Positions 1-11,354 of a DNA stretch of 64,000 nt are shown here, piece by piece. The stretch covers positions 173,663,401-173,727,400 of the forward strand of contig NC_084827.1 of assembly GCF_033115175.1 (NCBI RefSeq), written 5' to 3'. The translations under genes and the position numbers were made by a program. How positions within the stretch are numbered: the first letter of the stretch is position 1; every line of letters starts with the position of its first letter. This DNA comes from Lepus europaeus. Taxonomy: Eukaryota > Chordata > Mammalia > Lagomorpha > Leporidae. The notes beneath the pieces were generated by a model. The model saw nothing but the letters and a program-made list of their open reading frames with translations, had not been told where the DNA came from and searched no databases.

Positions 1-1657
1 ATTATTAATATTATTTCTGTTTTGATGATTCTTGGAGCTATTCATTAGTTGGTAGATATTAAATTTTTTTCCTCACCAGTGGAAAAGCCATTTCTGCATC
101 ATGAAATATCTTGAATAGAATAAATTGCTTTGAAAAATTGCTACACTGAATTATTAATAGGTTGTTTAATGTGTTTTTTTTTTAAATTCCCACCTTCACT
201 TTTTGAAAAACTGTCCTGTAAATTTTTCCCTCAGAAGAGTTTAAAGCACTGTAGAATTATTGCTCAATTTGGAATTGATTTTAACAGGTCCCCTGCAACT
301 AAAGTGTGTTAAACCCAACAATTTTTTTCCACCTTCACTATGTTTCCTTGAAATATTTCAGTCATTGTTTCTTTGGGAGCATCAAATTAATGGGTACTTT
401 AGTTAGAAACGTTTTTAATATTACTGTTTTTATTCCTTTGCTTCTATAAAGGAGACGGATGACATGAGTTAGACAATATCCACCAGTCTGTTACTTCACA
501 AAATATTTAACATTTGCTAAAATAAGCAAGGTATACTAAATAATGGTGGTAAAATAAACCTGAGCATGTGAGATTTCTATTATTCCACAGCAATTACAGG
601 CAATGCCTCCTTCCACAGGATACAGAAACAGGAATCAGTTATCACATCAATAACGATGGCCCAGGTTCATGAAGAGACACCCACCAGCAGCAGTTTGGTT
701 TGAAGGGAAGGGGCAGCCACACTTCCTCCTCTGTTAGAGTGACTGAAAAGAACCTGGGTTTGGAATCAGACAGATTCACACAACTACGCTTACCGTCACT
801 ATCTGCTCTCAGGCTACCTAAGGCAAAGGAATAGCAAGAACAATGCAAATAAGAGCTGCCCTTTATTAAACATCTATATTTACCATCTTTTACAATAAAC
901 ACTTTATATGTGTTAGTTCTTCTACTTTTCACTTACCTCCCTTTTAAATCTGAAGTCTTGGAGGAGATGGACAACTTGTCCATGGAAAACTTGTGGTAGT
1001 TGCATCATAAGTGGCAAAGTTAGTGCTTTATTTGATGGCTTTACAAAAGTATAACACCCTGGTATGTACCAGTGAGAAGCTCTGCCATTCAACTCAGAGA
1101 GTAGAAGTCTGTGTTCTGCACAAGAAGACATCTGAGGTCAAGGGACGCCAAGATTGAACCAGCCTAGCAGTAAAGCAGATTTATCCATGGCCTTTAGCAT
1201 GCATGATCTTAACACCAAGGCCATGTAAAACCAGGTTCCAAAGTTGGATGACCTATGCCTGCAGACCAGGAGAAATAGGTGCACCTGCCCAGGGAAGGTA
1301 CAAAGAAAAGACACAGGTGGATTCTGAACCGTATGATGCAGACACTAGCCTCATCAAGACAGAAAATTCTCACTATTTAAGTTTTGTTGCCTAAATGTGA
1401 TTACCTACTAATAAAGTCAAGTGATTTAATCCTAAGGAAATAATTAGCTCCTAGAAAACTCATCAATATTTGCCTTGGTTGCCACACCACTGGATCCTTT
1501 GCTTCTCACAACTTTGACTTCTAAATGTAAAGGCCCTGAAGCCCATTCCTTTACCCTCTACCATAGCATCATCTGTCAAATTTTAATGTGCTAACTCCTA
1601 AAACTACCAACTATTCAGAGTCCTGAAAGCAATGATCAGGATATAATGTGCATGGGC
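1..1657. other. unassigned AT-rich DNA
   Basis: I see no gene, RNA or clear repeat here. The short open frames are bounded by frequent stops and lack recognisable domains. The stretch could be unique intergenic sequence or repeats too old to recognise by eye. Confidence 0.5.
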
Positions 1658-1975
1658 AGGGGCCAGTGCTGTGGCGCAGTGGGATAAGTCACCATCTACA
1701 GTGCCAGCATTCCATATGGGCACTGGTTCAAGTTCTGGCTGCTCTGTTTCCAATCCAGCTCCCTGCTAATGCACTTGGGAAAGCAGTGAAAGATGGCCTG
1801 CTTGGGCCCCTGCACCCATGTGGGAGACCCAGATGAATCTCCTGGCTCCTGGCTTCAAACTGACCCAGCTCTGGCCATTGGGGCCATTTGGGGAGTGAAC
1901 CAGTGGATGGAAGATCTCTCATTCATATATTCTCTCTCTCTCTCTCATTCTTCAAATAAAATAAATAACTTTTTA
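1658..1975 (+). mobile_element. CSINE (lagomorph C-repeat SINE), plus strand
   Basis: The 5' part (gggccagtgctgtggcgcag) is the tRNA-like head with the A-box. The body carries the family signatures 'ccatatgggcactggttcaag', 'ggctcctggcttc' and 'gggagtgaaccagtgga', followed by a (TC)n run and an A-rich tail. The tail is interrupted by a second CSINE in the opposite orientation, so this copy was already in place when the second one landed. Older than the GC-rich copies near 35.4 and 49.0 kb, judged by its divergence. Confidence 0.9.
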
Positions 1976-2307
1976 AATTTTCATTTATTTATTTATTTAT
2001 TTGACAGGTAGAGTTATATACAGTGAGAGAGAGAGAGACAGAGAGAAAGGTCTTCCTTCCGTTGGTTCACTCTCCAAATGGCTGCTACAGCCGGCGCTGC
2101 GCCAACCTGAAGCCAGGATCCAGGTGCCTCCTCCTGGTCTCCCATGCAGGTGCAGGGACCCAAGCACCTGGGCCATCCTCCACTGCCCTCCCAGGCCACA
2201 GCAGAGAGCTGGACTGGAAAAGGAGCAACCGGGACTAGAACCGGCACCCATATGGATGTTGGCGCTGCAGGCAGAGGATTACCCAAGTTACCTATGGTGC
2301 CACCCCC
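1976..2307 (-). mobile_element. CSINE, minus strand, inserted in the tail of the upstream CSINE
   Basis: Reads in reverse: a (TTTA)n tail complement, then the (GA)n run, 'ggttcactctccaaatggc', 'gaagccaggatccaggtgcc', the B-box complement 'gggactagaacc' and a cacccccc head. The stretch 'aataaataacttttta' occurs at about 1960-1975 and again at 2308-2322, which is the target-site duplication. With the upstream copy it forms an imperfect inverted repeat of about 300 bp per arm. Confidence 0.92.
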
Positions 2308-2325
2308 AATAAATAACTTTTAAAA

Positions 2326-2740
2326 TGATATATGTATGGGCAAAGACCTAGCAAGCTGCAATCCTAACAGTTGCATAGACTCCTCACCTGTGAGCCTCCC
2401 TGAGGACAAGCTTTCCTATCGTTTGCTGGTGAAGCACATACTCACCACACTCAAATAAAGGCTCATATTTCCAGGCACATAGTCTTTAAGAAAACATTTG
2501 CTAACCTATATCTTCCTTAGAATAAGCCACTTCATTTTCTCACAGCCAGTGGTCTTTTAAAACAAAGCATCCTGAATAGGAGCCATAGTTCCAGTGCCTG
2601 GCAGCCTCTACTTATAGATCAACAATATGACATTTGTTGTTGGGATAGGGGAGGGAAAATTCTTCACATTTAATCCAGGCTCCTGCAGCAAGAGGAGCAG
2701 ATTACACCAGAAGGAGGACGGGGACTTAAGCGAGTGTCAC
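2326..2740. other. unassigned spacer
   Basis: About 415 bases between two minus-strand CSINEs. I recognise no gene or repeat. Confidence 0.45.
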
Positions 2741-2752
2741 ACTTATGTTCTT

Positions 2753-3079
2753 TTTTTTAAGATTTATTTTACTTATTTGAAAGACAGAGTTACAGAGAGA
2801 GGTAGAGACAGAGAGAGAAGTCTTCCATCCGTTGGTTCACTCCCCAGATGGTTGCAACCGCTGGAACTGCGCTGATCTGAAGCCAGGAGCCAGGAGCATC
2901 TTCCGGGTCTCCCATGTGGGTACAGGGGCCCAAGGACTTGGGCCATCTTCCACTGCTTTCACAGGCCATAGCAGAGAGCTGGATTGGAAGAGGAGCAGCC
3001 AGGACTAGAACCAGCACCCATATGGGATGCCAGTGTTTCAAGCCAGGGCTTTAACCTTCTGCAACACAGTGCCGGCCCC
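2753..3079 (-). mobile_element. CSINE, minus strand, with target-site duplication
   Basis: Starts with the tail complement (ttttttttaagatttattttac) and ends with the family head complement 'agtgccggcccc'. The flanks read 'acttatgttctt' (2741-2752) and 'catttatgttctt' (3081-3093), a target duplication with one or two later changes. The element is full length at roughly 330 bp. Confidence 0.92.
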
Positions 3080-3239
3080 ACATTTATGTTCTTATTGGCA
3101 TGAGCAGTTGTCCATGAGGCACCTAAAGCCTCTGCTAAAGTGGTGGTGCCATCCAGGGACATGAGTAGAAAATTGCAAACAAAATTGCAAGCAAAACCTC
3201 AGTTAAATCGGCAAGACAGAGGTCAAAAAAAATATAATC

Positions 3240-3420
3240 ATAATTAATTGTCTGGTTGCCTTGAACAACGGAAGTATATTTCCTTACAGTTCTGCAGGCC
3301 AAGTCCAAAATCAAAGTATTGTTCAGTTTGGTTTTTCTTGGCCCTCAGTCTCTGACTTGGAGTTGATTTCCCTCCTTCCCATACTTGCTTCTATGCTTAT
3401 GTGAGCCTGGAGTCCTTCGC
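3240..3420 (-). mobile_element. MaLR-type LTR fragment (MLT1-like), minus strand
   Basis: The order 'gaacaacggaagtatatttcc', 'ttacagttctgcaggcc', 'aagtccaaaatcaaagt' corresponds, in reverse, to the 3' end of MLT1-class LTRs (the aataaatttctgttgttt region and the 'ccagaactgtgag' region). The rest is too diverged to bound well. Recognition is from memory of the family. Confidence 0.5.
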
Positions 3421-3524
3421 AGCCTCTAATCCATTTTTCTTCTCCATTTTTCCAAAAAACATTTATCACCGGACTACCTTCTTAATGAAAGTCCCTATAC
3501 TTAAATGGCCTGTGGATTTATCCA

Positions 3525-3930
3525 CTGTACTAGGCTGAACGGAGAGCAGCATCCTAACCCTTAGATGTGTAAATACCATCCTACATGGCAAAATGCATGA
3601 TGAATTAAGAATTTGAAAGGAGGAGTTCACTGAAATTATCAAGCTTGGCTTCAAGCTCAGGGAGAAGTGCTCTTTTAAGAAGAAAGCAGAGGAGGATTTG
3701 ACAACAGTAAGGGAGAGGGATGTATGGAGACTAAGGCAGAGACTGACATGAAGCAGCCACAAGCTCAGGCAAGCCAGCAAACACTAGGAGCTGGAATCTC
3801 CCCAGGACCTGCAGGGCAAGGCCCTGATGATATTAATCAAATGAAAGCTATTGCAGTCCTCTGACCTCCAAGACAGTAAGATAATGATTTTGTGTGTTGA
3901 AGCCACAGTTTGATATATCTATGGTAAGAG
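3525..3930 (+). mobile_element. MaLR-type LTR (MLT1-like), plus strand
   Basis: Collinear landmarks of an old MaLR LTR are visible: 'gtaaataccatcctacatgg', 'ggagggatttgac'-like and 'ggagactaaggcagagactg', 'gaagcagccacaagctcagg', 'taggagctgga' and the end 'gacctccaagacagtaagat' followed by 'gttgaagccac'. It lies next to a reverse-oriented piece of a similar LTR, so the two may be separate insertions. Exact subfamily and edges are uncertain. Confidence 0.55.
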
Positions 3931-4589
3931 ATGAATACGCCAATTGATAGCGAAGTTGAGGGTTTGTAAAAGCAGGCCACATAGGCCTCACAGGCTTCCA
4001 ATATGTCTCAGCCACAGTCAGACTGTGGCACATCTCTCACTCTAAACCACGGAAGAAAGATGATGATATTGATCCCCTAGGTTGTTGTTAAACTTCCATG
4101 AGATAATCTGGAGAAAGTCACATAATAGATGCATATAAATAATCCATATGAGTCTTTTTGAAAGACACTCCTTATATTCCCATGTTTCCCATGTTTGAAA
4201 GGGATGTTTTAATTCAAGACCTTGCAGGAAAAACAAATGTATAAAGACTCTGGTCCCATAGCTGTGCCAGCCAGAGTGTCATGGATGCACAGTAACAAAA
4301 AGTGTACAATGTCTCCAGAAGCCTGCCGTGGAGGCAGTTCAGCCCAGCAAACAGCAAAAAAGCAATGTTGTTTGTTTGCTACATAAAAGCAGCAGGACAT
4401 AGTTGACTATACAAAATGTTGGGAGAAGCTGAAAGAGCAGGGCAAGGCTGAGGCAAATCTAGAATTAAATACCTCAGTGAAAAAGATGACCATACTTCCC
4501 TCTATGACTTGCTTCTTGGGTGCTGCTGAAAGTCACTATCTGAGGTTGGAGTTGATATGCAACTAAAAAGAAAGCAAATTTTAAGTTTG
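3931..4589. other. unassigned DNA
   Basis: Between the LTR fragment and the old L1 3' end. I see no gene. A short (CA)n-rich run begins at the right edge. Confidence 0.4.
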
Positions 4590-4591
4590 TT

Positions 4592-4632
4592 CAACACACA
4601 TACAAACACACACAGGCACACACACACAAAAA
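4592..4632. repeat. (CA)n-rich microsatellite
   Basis: Imperfect CA dinucleotide run, broken by 'aaa' and 'gg'. Confidence 0.8.
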
Positions 4633-4736
4633 CTAACACACTGTAAAAAGTGATGGATGTGTTAATTGAACTATGGTAATCACTATGCGATCTATACATA
4701 TATCAAAACACCATGCTGTACATATTGAATATATAC
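4633..4736 (+). mobile_element. old L1 3'-end fragment (left half, split by the ERV)
   Basis: Contains 'gatggatgtgttaattgaac', 'ctatacatatatcaaaacac' and 'catgctgtacatattgaat', which are hallmarks of the 3' UTR end of old mammalian L1 (L1M class). It stops at 'tatatac', where the 5' LTR begins. The expected continuation of this L1 (agtatttgtcaattg...) is found just beyond the 3' LTR at 11886, so the ERV interrupted it. Confidence 0.75.
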
Positions 4737-5260
4737 TGTTTCAGAGGCCTTTTGTCTTTGAATTAATTTGTTTCTAACTGACATGATTAAAGTTGTGGTA
4801 GAGGCCTTCCCAAGGTCAGAAGAAGAAAAAGGGAGGCATCTGTCCTGGGAAGGAAATGTAGTTGTTATCTGCTTACCTATGAATGCTTCAACTGTAGTCT
4901 CCCTGCTCATATTAACCATTTCAGGTTCTGCTTGTTAGCACAGAGCAATGATGTCATGCCAGACAGCAGATGGCTCCGTATGTGTGTAAAACAAAGCACA
5001 TCTTCAGTAACTAAGCTCACACGCACAGTATTGCATCAATGCTGTGGCCACCATGTAACATGAGAATATCTAATCAAATATATGCATGTAACCATATAAG
5101 GGAAACAAAGAAGCTAAAGCCATATCTAAGGAAATACACTTTGTTCTGGGTTCAGGATTTTGTAGAAGAAGTTCCACCTGGGCTTTATGCCAGCATAGTA
5201 AAAGACTACTTCCTATTTAAAGGCCTTGTTGTCTTGTCTTGGTACACAAATCTTGATACA
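4737..5260 (+). repeat. 5' LTR of the ERV
   Basis: Begins TG (tgtttcagag) and ends CA (cttgataca). A TATA-like 'catataagg' lies at about 5093-5101. At the place of the 3' LTR's AATAAA this copy has AGTAAA (5197-5202), so its polyadenylation signal is mutated. The segment from about 4750 to 5100 is nearly identical to 11366-11720. Small open frames here are shadows. Confidence 0.88.
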
Positions 5261-5266
5261 TTTTTC

Positions 5267-5284
5267 TGAGGGCCTGTCCAGGAT
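5267..5284 (+). other. primer-binding site, tRNA-Pro-like
   Basis: The 18 bases starting 'tgagggcctgtcc' match the standard proline-tRNA primer site of gammaretroviruses at 14 of 18 positions by my count. They begin six bases after the CA end of the 5' LTR. Complementarity to the 3' end of tRNA-Pro is typical of murine-leukaemia-virus-like and many class I elements. Confidence 0.7.
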
Positions 5285-6019
5285 AAGAAAGTGGGTGTTC
5301 CACCTCCTTTGTGTCCAGAGGTGCGGGGCCCCTGACATTGGAGGTCGAGTGAATTACATTGGCTCAAATGGACCACTTATTCCATGGGGAGTGTCTCTCC
5401 CAGCGTGCAGGGTCTCCAACCCTGGGAGCAGATAGAATCAGTGGGCACAGGAGATAGTCTCAGGAGCACCACCCATGGGAACAGGTAAAAATCCAGCATT
5501 CAGTTGGTTTGGAGGACCTGCCACGGATGGCAGAAGGGGAGCCTGATCAGCTCCCAGAGTTGCCCAGGTAATCATATAAGGACCTTCCGGGTATTATGTG
5601 GCAGGTTGGTGACTTCCCAGGTCTCTCAGCTCTGAATGGCAGGATAGAGCTTGGCAAGGAACCAAGCAGGTGACAGGTGGCCTGAGGGCCACACTGGGGC
5701 TACAGCCCTCAGGGAGCAGGACATAATCAGGGGAGGCTCTGCACATTCATGGGACCTGGAAAAAAAAAAGGAAAGAAAAATCCCATCAGCCACTTCCAGT
5801 GAGTGCCCTGACATCACCGGTGTGGTGTGCAACGGCACAGTGGAGTATTTCCTGCTGGGAGCTTCTTCTGGGTGCCCATCTGTGTTGGTGCTGAATTTTC
5901 ACAGATGCTCTGTTCATTGATTGGTTTGGCCTCCCACATGGAGTCAGGTTGTTCTCACAGAGCTAGAAACCCTTGCCCAGAGAGCCTTGGTGGTGTGGTA
6001 CTGTCAACAGAGATGGTGA

Positions 6020-6222
6020 AATAGGTTTTTGTCTCCATGCAAAAGAGTTCTGATGAAAGAAAACAGTGGTAAATGGAAAGAACACACCTGTCAGGCCAAG
6101 TAAACTAGGTTCTTGTCTCTGTGAAAAAAAAAAAAAAAAGAATTCTGATGTAAGATAGAGAACTGTGGTAAAGCAGGTAACATGGTTTAATGGAAAAAAC
6201 ACACCTGGCAGGCCAGGTAAGC
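6020..6222 (+). repeat. tandem duplication (~95 bp unit) in the ERV leader
   Basis: Unit 1 (about 6026-6106) and unit 2 (about 6107-6222) share the order 'ttgtctc', 'a(g/a)ttctgatg', 'gtggtaaa', 'atggaaa(g/a)aacacacctg', '(t/g)caggcca(a/g)gtaa'. Unit 2 contains an A16 run and about 15 extra bases. Duplicated leader modules are common in retroelements. A role cannot be read from sequence. Confidence 0.7.
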
Positions 6223-6587
6223 AGCTCAAAAAGCTGAGAGTTAAGCACACAGTCTGTTTTCAGACTGGGGCCTATAAGGGAAAGGAGTCCAGTTCCCATT
6301 GTTTCTTCTTCCCTGCTCCCTTGCCTCTAGGACAAAGAGTTTACTGAGTGTAAATTAAGTAAATTTACTTCTAAAATGTCAAAGGGACTACCTTAGCTCA
6401 ACTGAGTCTCTTATCTTGGGACTTCCAGTTGGAGCCATAAAATTCTCAAATGATAAACAGGGTATGAAACTGATATATTTTTTATAACCTAATATCCATC
6501 AGATTATCAAACCAAACTTCTGTTGTGCTTGTATAAGGATCTAAAGGATTAAACACCACTCCCCTCCTCTCTGGTTGTCATTTCTTT

Positions 6588-6645
6588 GAAAAGAGAGAGA
6601 CAGAGGGGGAGGGAGAGAGGGAGAGAGGGAGAGAGAGAGAGAGAA
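6588..6645. repeat. (GA)n/(GGGA)n simple repeat
   Basis: Purine-rich run 'gagagagacagagggggaggg' followed by repeated gagag units, inside the ERV interior. Confidence 0.85.
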
Positions 6646-7723
6646 AGGCAGTTTAGCTTAAACTTTCTTCTTTACTCTTGGTTTGTGGTATGTTAACTTC
6701 ACTGCTTTGCTGAGTAGATGAGGAAGGTCACCTGTCTCTCAGCCTGGGGCAATGATACTTAAAAAGTCTCCTAAATGTAAGTTAAGGATCTTCAGTAGTC
6801 TTCTTGCTCATGTGGCACACAGGCCATTGGCCCACAGTCATTGGGACCTGTCTTGCTGCTGCCTGAACAAGTGTTTGTTTCAGAGATGGTCCCAGTATTT
6901 GACTGTTGGCTAGGTGTCAGCCGAAGGTGATTGTTAGGTGAAAAGCCAGGCTCAAATTCAATCTGAAATCTAAAGAGACATACTTGTAACAATCTCACAC
7001 AGGGTAATGACGCTTGTGCTAATTTGGTTCAGCTGTAACTGAGTATTATAAATATAAAATTCACTGCCTTAAGAAAAAAAGTGGTGGTGTTTTATGCAAC
7101 ACTGCCTGTCTTCTAGAGACTAAATAAAAAATGGCCATTTAATAGATTTTGGGTTGATATCACTTATTTCCAGTTAGAGTTGTTTTATAAAAAATAAAAT
7201 AAAATTCCATATAAATGTAATTTTGACCTTAATTCAGACAAGGTATGATATAATATCAGCATCTTTAGTAACTTGTTTGTAATTGCTTAATGTAAATTGG
7301 ATAATGGTAAATGAGATAAATGTGTCTAACTGTAAACTTAAGTACTCTTAACACCTTATATTCTATGAAAAACTTTGGATTTGTTAACAAATGGGTTTTC
7401 ATAAACTGCCTATAAAGAAAAATAATTCAAGACTTAGAAGTAACTAAGGTTGAAATTTGGTATATTCTTTTATTTAAAAATATTGTCTTAATTTAGAGAT
7501 TTTAAAGGATTATTTCAGTGTAAATCAAGAAAATCAACAGATGGAAAAGAGGTCACAAAGATAAAAATATGTTTCTTAATGAAAAAGGTTAAGACAGAGA
7601 CTTTTTAATTAAAAATATAATAAAGGACATGGCTTGTAAGAATTGCTTTATCCTAATGCTAGTTTACTCTAGACTAGAAAAGAAAAGATAAAAAGGTTTA
7701 AGTAAGTTTAAAAAGGTGTGAGA

Positions 7724-8050
7724 GGGGCCATCGCTATGGTATAGCAGGTGAAGCTTCTGCCTGCAGTGCTGGCATCCCATATAGGCACCAATTTGAGTCC
7801 CAGCTGCACCACTTCCAATCCAGCTTTCTGCTATGGCCTGGGAAAGCAGTAGAAGATGGCTTTAATCCTTGGGCTCCTGCACCCACTTCAGAGACCCAGA
7901 AGTCCCTCCTGGCTCCTGGCTTTGGATCAGTTCAGCTCTGGCTGTTGTAGTCATCTGGGGAGTGAATCAGAGGATGGAATACCTTCTTTTCTCTCTATGC
8001 CTCTGCCTCTCTGTAACTCTGCCTTTAAAATGAATAAATAAATCCTTTTC
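7724..8050 (+). mobile_element. CSINE inside the ERV interior
   Basis: Head 'ggggccatcgctatggtata' and family landmarks 'catcccatataggcacc', 'ggctcctggctttgg', 'ggggagtgaatcagagga', then the A-rich tail. Flanks 'aaaaggtgtgaga' (7711-7723) and 'aaaaagtgtgaaa' (8051-8063) are a decayed target duplication. It is younger than the provirus. Confidence 0.92.
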
Positions 8051-8979
8051 AAAAAGTGTGAAAAAGTCATAAAAGATGAAAATTTTTATATCCAAAAGCT
8101 ATCAATCCATTTTTCTTTAATCTATATCTTTGTGTTCTCTATTTAAGATTTAATTGTTTGAAAATAGTTGAGTTTTTAAAGAGTTATGATTTGTTTAAAT
8201 ATGTATTTATTTTAAAGTGCTTGAGTGATCACTTTATAACAATGATTAAATCTAATCTATATTATGTCTTGATGTTAAAGGATCCAGTTTCAATCTGATA
8301 TTTTAAGCCTTTTTGACATCTTTGACAAACATTCAGAATCTCAGAGCTCCAAATTCTTTGGACTTTGATATTTCCAGTTGGGTCCTGGAACTGTCAAAGG
8401 ATATATCTCTCATCTTGTAGAGACACCAATTAATTAGGCTTTTTATATTATATTAAAAATACTGTCAAGATGTAAAATGGTACTAAATTTTAAGTTATGT
8501 TAATATAAAATGTATTGATTCAAATGTCTGAAGTTACAAAAGTCTAATTATCTTCTTGTGTTATCAGTCATAATGGTTATCTTAATAAAATGGCCTAAAT
8601 GCCTAAAAGAGATAAATGTTTTAAAAAATCCTACAGGTGCCTCTAAGATACTGTGTGTAGTAAATTGGTGTCTCATGTCATTATATTCTCTTAATGAGAG
8701 GTTTCAGACTTCCAGGACAAAACCAAACAAAACAAAATTGCTCGTACAAATTAAAATATTGTTGGTTCTGTGTTTAAGTGTTTCTTCTTCTGGGTCCCAA
8801 AGAATTTCTCTCCATTACTTTTATTGTATTCAGTACTTTGGGACAGCTCTGTAAAAAGATAAAAACTAAAATTTAACAATAAACTACAGGTTCCAACTAA
8901 AAGAGTATGGTTAATTCAGGTTACTGAAAACAAAAGGTAACTCTAATCAATAAATCATAATTTTAAAAACAGTTAAAAA

Positions 8980-9303
8980 GGGTCAGCTTTGTGGCTCAGT
9001 TAGTTGCCACCCCAGCCTGCATGCTACCATCACATATGGGTACCGGTTCAAGTCCTGGCTGCTCTGCTTCCAATCCAGCCCCTGCTAATGTGCTTGGGAA
9101 AGCAGCAGAAGATGGCCTAACTCCTTGAATGCTACACCCACGTGGGAGATCCAGATGAAGGTCCTGGCTCCTGGCTTTGGATTTACCCAGCTCTGGCTGT
9201 TGCAGCCATTTGGGGAGTGAATCAGTGGATGAATGCCTCTCTCTCTCTGTCTCAATCTCTCACTGTAACTATGCCTTTCAAATAAATAAAATCTTTAAAA
9301 AAA
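8980..9303 (+). mobile_element. CSINE inside the ERV interior
   Basis: Head 'gggtcagctttgtggctcag', landmarks 'cacatatgggtaccggttc' and 'ctcctggctttgg', then a CT run and an 'aaataaataaaatcttt' tail. Flanking 'aaaaacagttaaaaa' and 'aaaaacacttaagaaa' look like a decayed target duplication. Confidence 0.92.
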
Positions 9304-11342
9304 ACACTTAAGAAAAACTGTTACTGAAACTGCTTTATTGTTCAGTCTTGTAATGTATGTTTTACATATGCGTGTGCAGATTGCAGGTCTATTTTAGAAA
9401 TCATTAAAAAACAGTTTGATTAATTGGCTTATGGATAATAAAGCATTCATATAAGACTGCTAAATTAACACAAATATGTTTTTGTTACATGTGACTTAAG
9501 TAAGTCTCTGATAAATAGACTGCTCTAAATCTGTTGATAGAGAAAAAATAAATTTTTAAGTCATTGAGATGTTTGTGTTTGTGTTTGCTGGTCAATCAAG
9601 CTGCATTTGTGTTAGGTTTTTGCAATCATAAAGGTATAATACCGATCTAAAACTAATATGGGTAAAGATATAATACAGTACTCATTGTTCCCTCTAAAGT
9701 CCAATTTAAAGTTGTACTTTGGCAAATTAATGATGACAAAATTTATAGACAAATTGAGTAAAATGATCCTCATGTTTTGATTTTATGTAAAAGACATAGG
9801 CCTCCTCATGGGCATTGTGTTGTCTCACAAAAAATTCTACCTAAAAATGCCTGTGACTACAGACTTCTAGCTCAGGCCGCCAAAGATTAAGGCTAGAACT
9901 GAACAGCCCCTTGACTGACATCCTAGTGGCTGCCTCTGTGGTCTACTTTCATAGAGATCAAGAAAAAAAGTGAGTTAGGCAAAAGGAGCAATGTAAAGCT
10001 TGCACACCAATGAATAGCTGTTTTATACAGTGTTCTGCCACCAAATAGACCCAATGAGGCCAGTCTACCCCAAACTGCATCAGATTTTGATATAGAAAGC
10101 CAGGAGACTGGGCAATTAGCTGTCCTGAAAAAGCCAGCCTCTACAAAATCCTATCAAGAGTCCGGTAAGTGGAATTTGCCCGGGGGCCAAAGGGCTCCCA
10201 GATTAGAACCACAGACCCTACTGGCTCCAAGCTGAAAAAGTCCTCACTCTGCCCAGCTGCCCAGTCACCACCATTGTCATGGAGAAGGCATAGGGTCAGT
10301 ACAGGCAGGATGGTGCTCTTCCTTTTAAATATGCCACCTGGTCTATACTAACCTCCTGTTCAAGCCAGCTCTTCTCCAGGCAGGCTATGTATTGAGAGCC
10401 ACAGGGTGTCTTCCCTAAAGAGGTTCACACCTTCCTTATGATGTATTTTTCAGCATCCCATGTAAAGAGATAAGTTTGGGCTTCACATGTACCTGGTCAA
10501 GCCTACATGCCTCCCTCAATCAGAAAACTTCCTCCTGGTTTAGATAACATTTGGTAAGTACTCTAATAACGATTCAATTTTTTTTTTGTTTTACATCCTG
10601 TTGTTTTCACTTGGTTAGATCTGTTTCCTCCAGAGTTACAAAGCCACAAAGGTGGGGAAAAGTCCTTCAAACAGATAAAACAAGCCCTTACAGATAAGAG
10701 ACTGTGGTTCATACAACCCTACTGTGGTCAAAGTCAACAAGATAACTCCCAGGGAGTACAACTCAAATCCAGCAACACTGTACAAGCTGACCATCTGAAA
10801 CAAGTGAGCCACCAGAGATCACCAGAGATCGTTGCTACAGAAAAACTCCAGAGGCAACAGCCTTGCTTCAGTCACTCCAGGAGATGACTGCTTTACTCAT
10901 GGTGGAAGCCTGAGGAATGAGGTGCCTAATAAAATAAATGGACTAATCCTTTCTTTTTTGCCTCTCAAATTAGTTTTACATTTTTAATCTAAGAAACTGT
11001 TGTATGCAAATAGATGATGAAGACAAGGTAATAAGAAAATTACTAATCAAATAAAAAAGGTCACCCATGTTCTGGTCCTAGAAATATTAAAACTCCAGAG
11101 ACTTGTTTGTAGGAGGGTTTTTAACTTTTAGTGGATTCAAATCTTTGATAGGTGCTGTGATTATGTTAGGAGCTTGTCTGACTTTTCCTTCTCTTGTGCC
11201 CTTGTTTATGAAGACATTATTATAGCTTCATAAAGACCCTAGTGGGAAAAAAACAAAACATCTGCACACTTATCATAATGCTGTAAAAATACGAGTGCTT
11301 AAAGCAAGGATGATATTGTCTGAGCCAAAATATTCTGAGCAT

Positions 11343-11354
11343 CAAAGCGGGGAA
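11343..11354 (+). other. polypurine tract of the ERV
   Basis: 'caaagcggggaa' lies directly before the TG of the 3' LTR. This purine-rich run ending in gggaaTG is where plus-strand DNA synthesis is primed in gammaretrovirus-like elements, and it fixes the left edge of the LTR. Confidence 0.8.

Larger units (their letters stand above)
5285..11342 (+). pseudogene. degenerate ERV interior (leader/gag/pol/env region), no intact ORF
   Basis: About 6.1 kb, of which about 650 bp is two later CSINEs. Stops occur in all frames and the longest plus-strand frames are under 100 codons. From about 7000 to 9900 the sequence is strongly AT-rich. Around 9890-10950 it is richer in GC and reads like eroded retroviral coding sequence, but I could not assign a domain. 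The stretch 11080-11230 before the polypurine tract occupies the place of an env C-terminus. Function is absent and the gene order is inferred from position only. Confidence 0.55.

Noticed and set aside
4692..4919. 75-codon minus-strand frame repeated at 11220-11537
   Set aside because: Repeated because both lie in the two LTRs of one provirus. No domain, antisense to the LTR.
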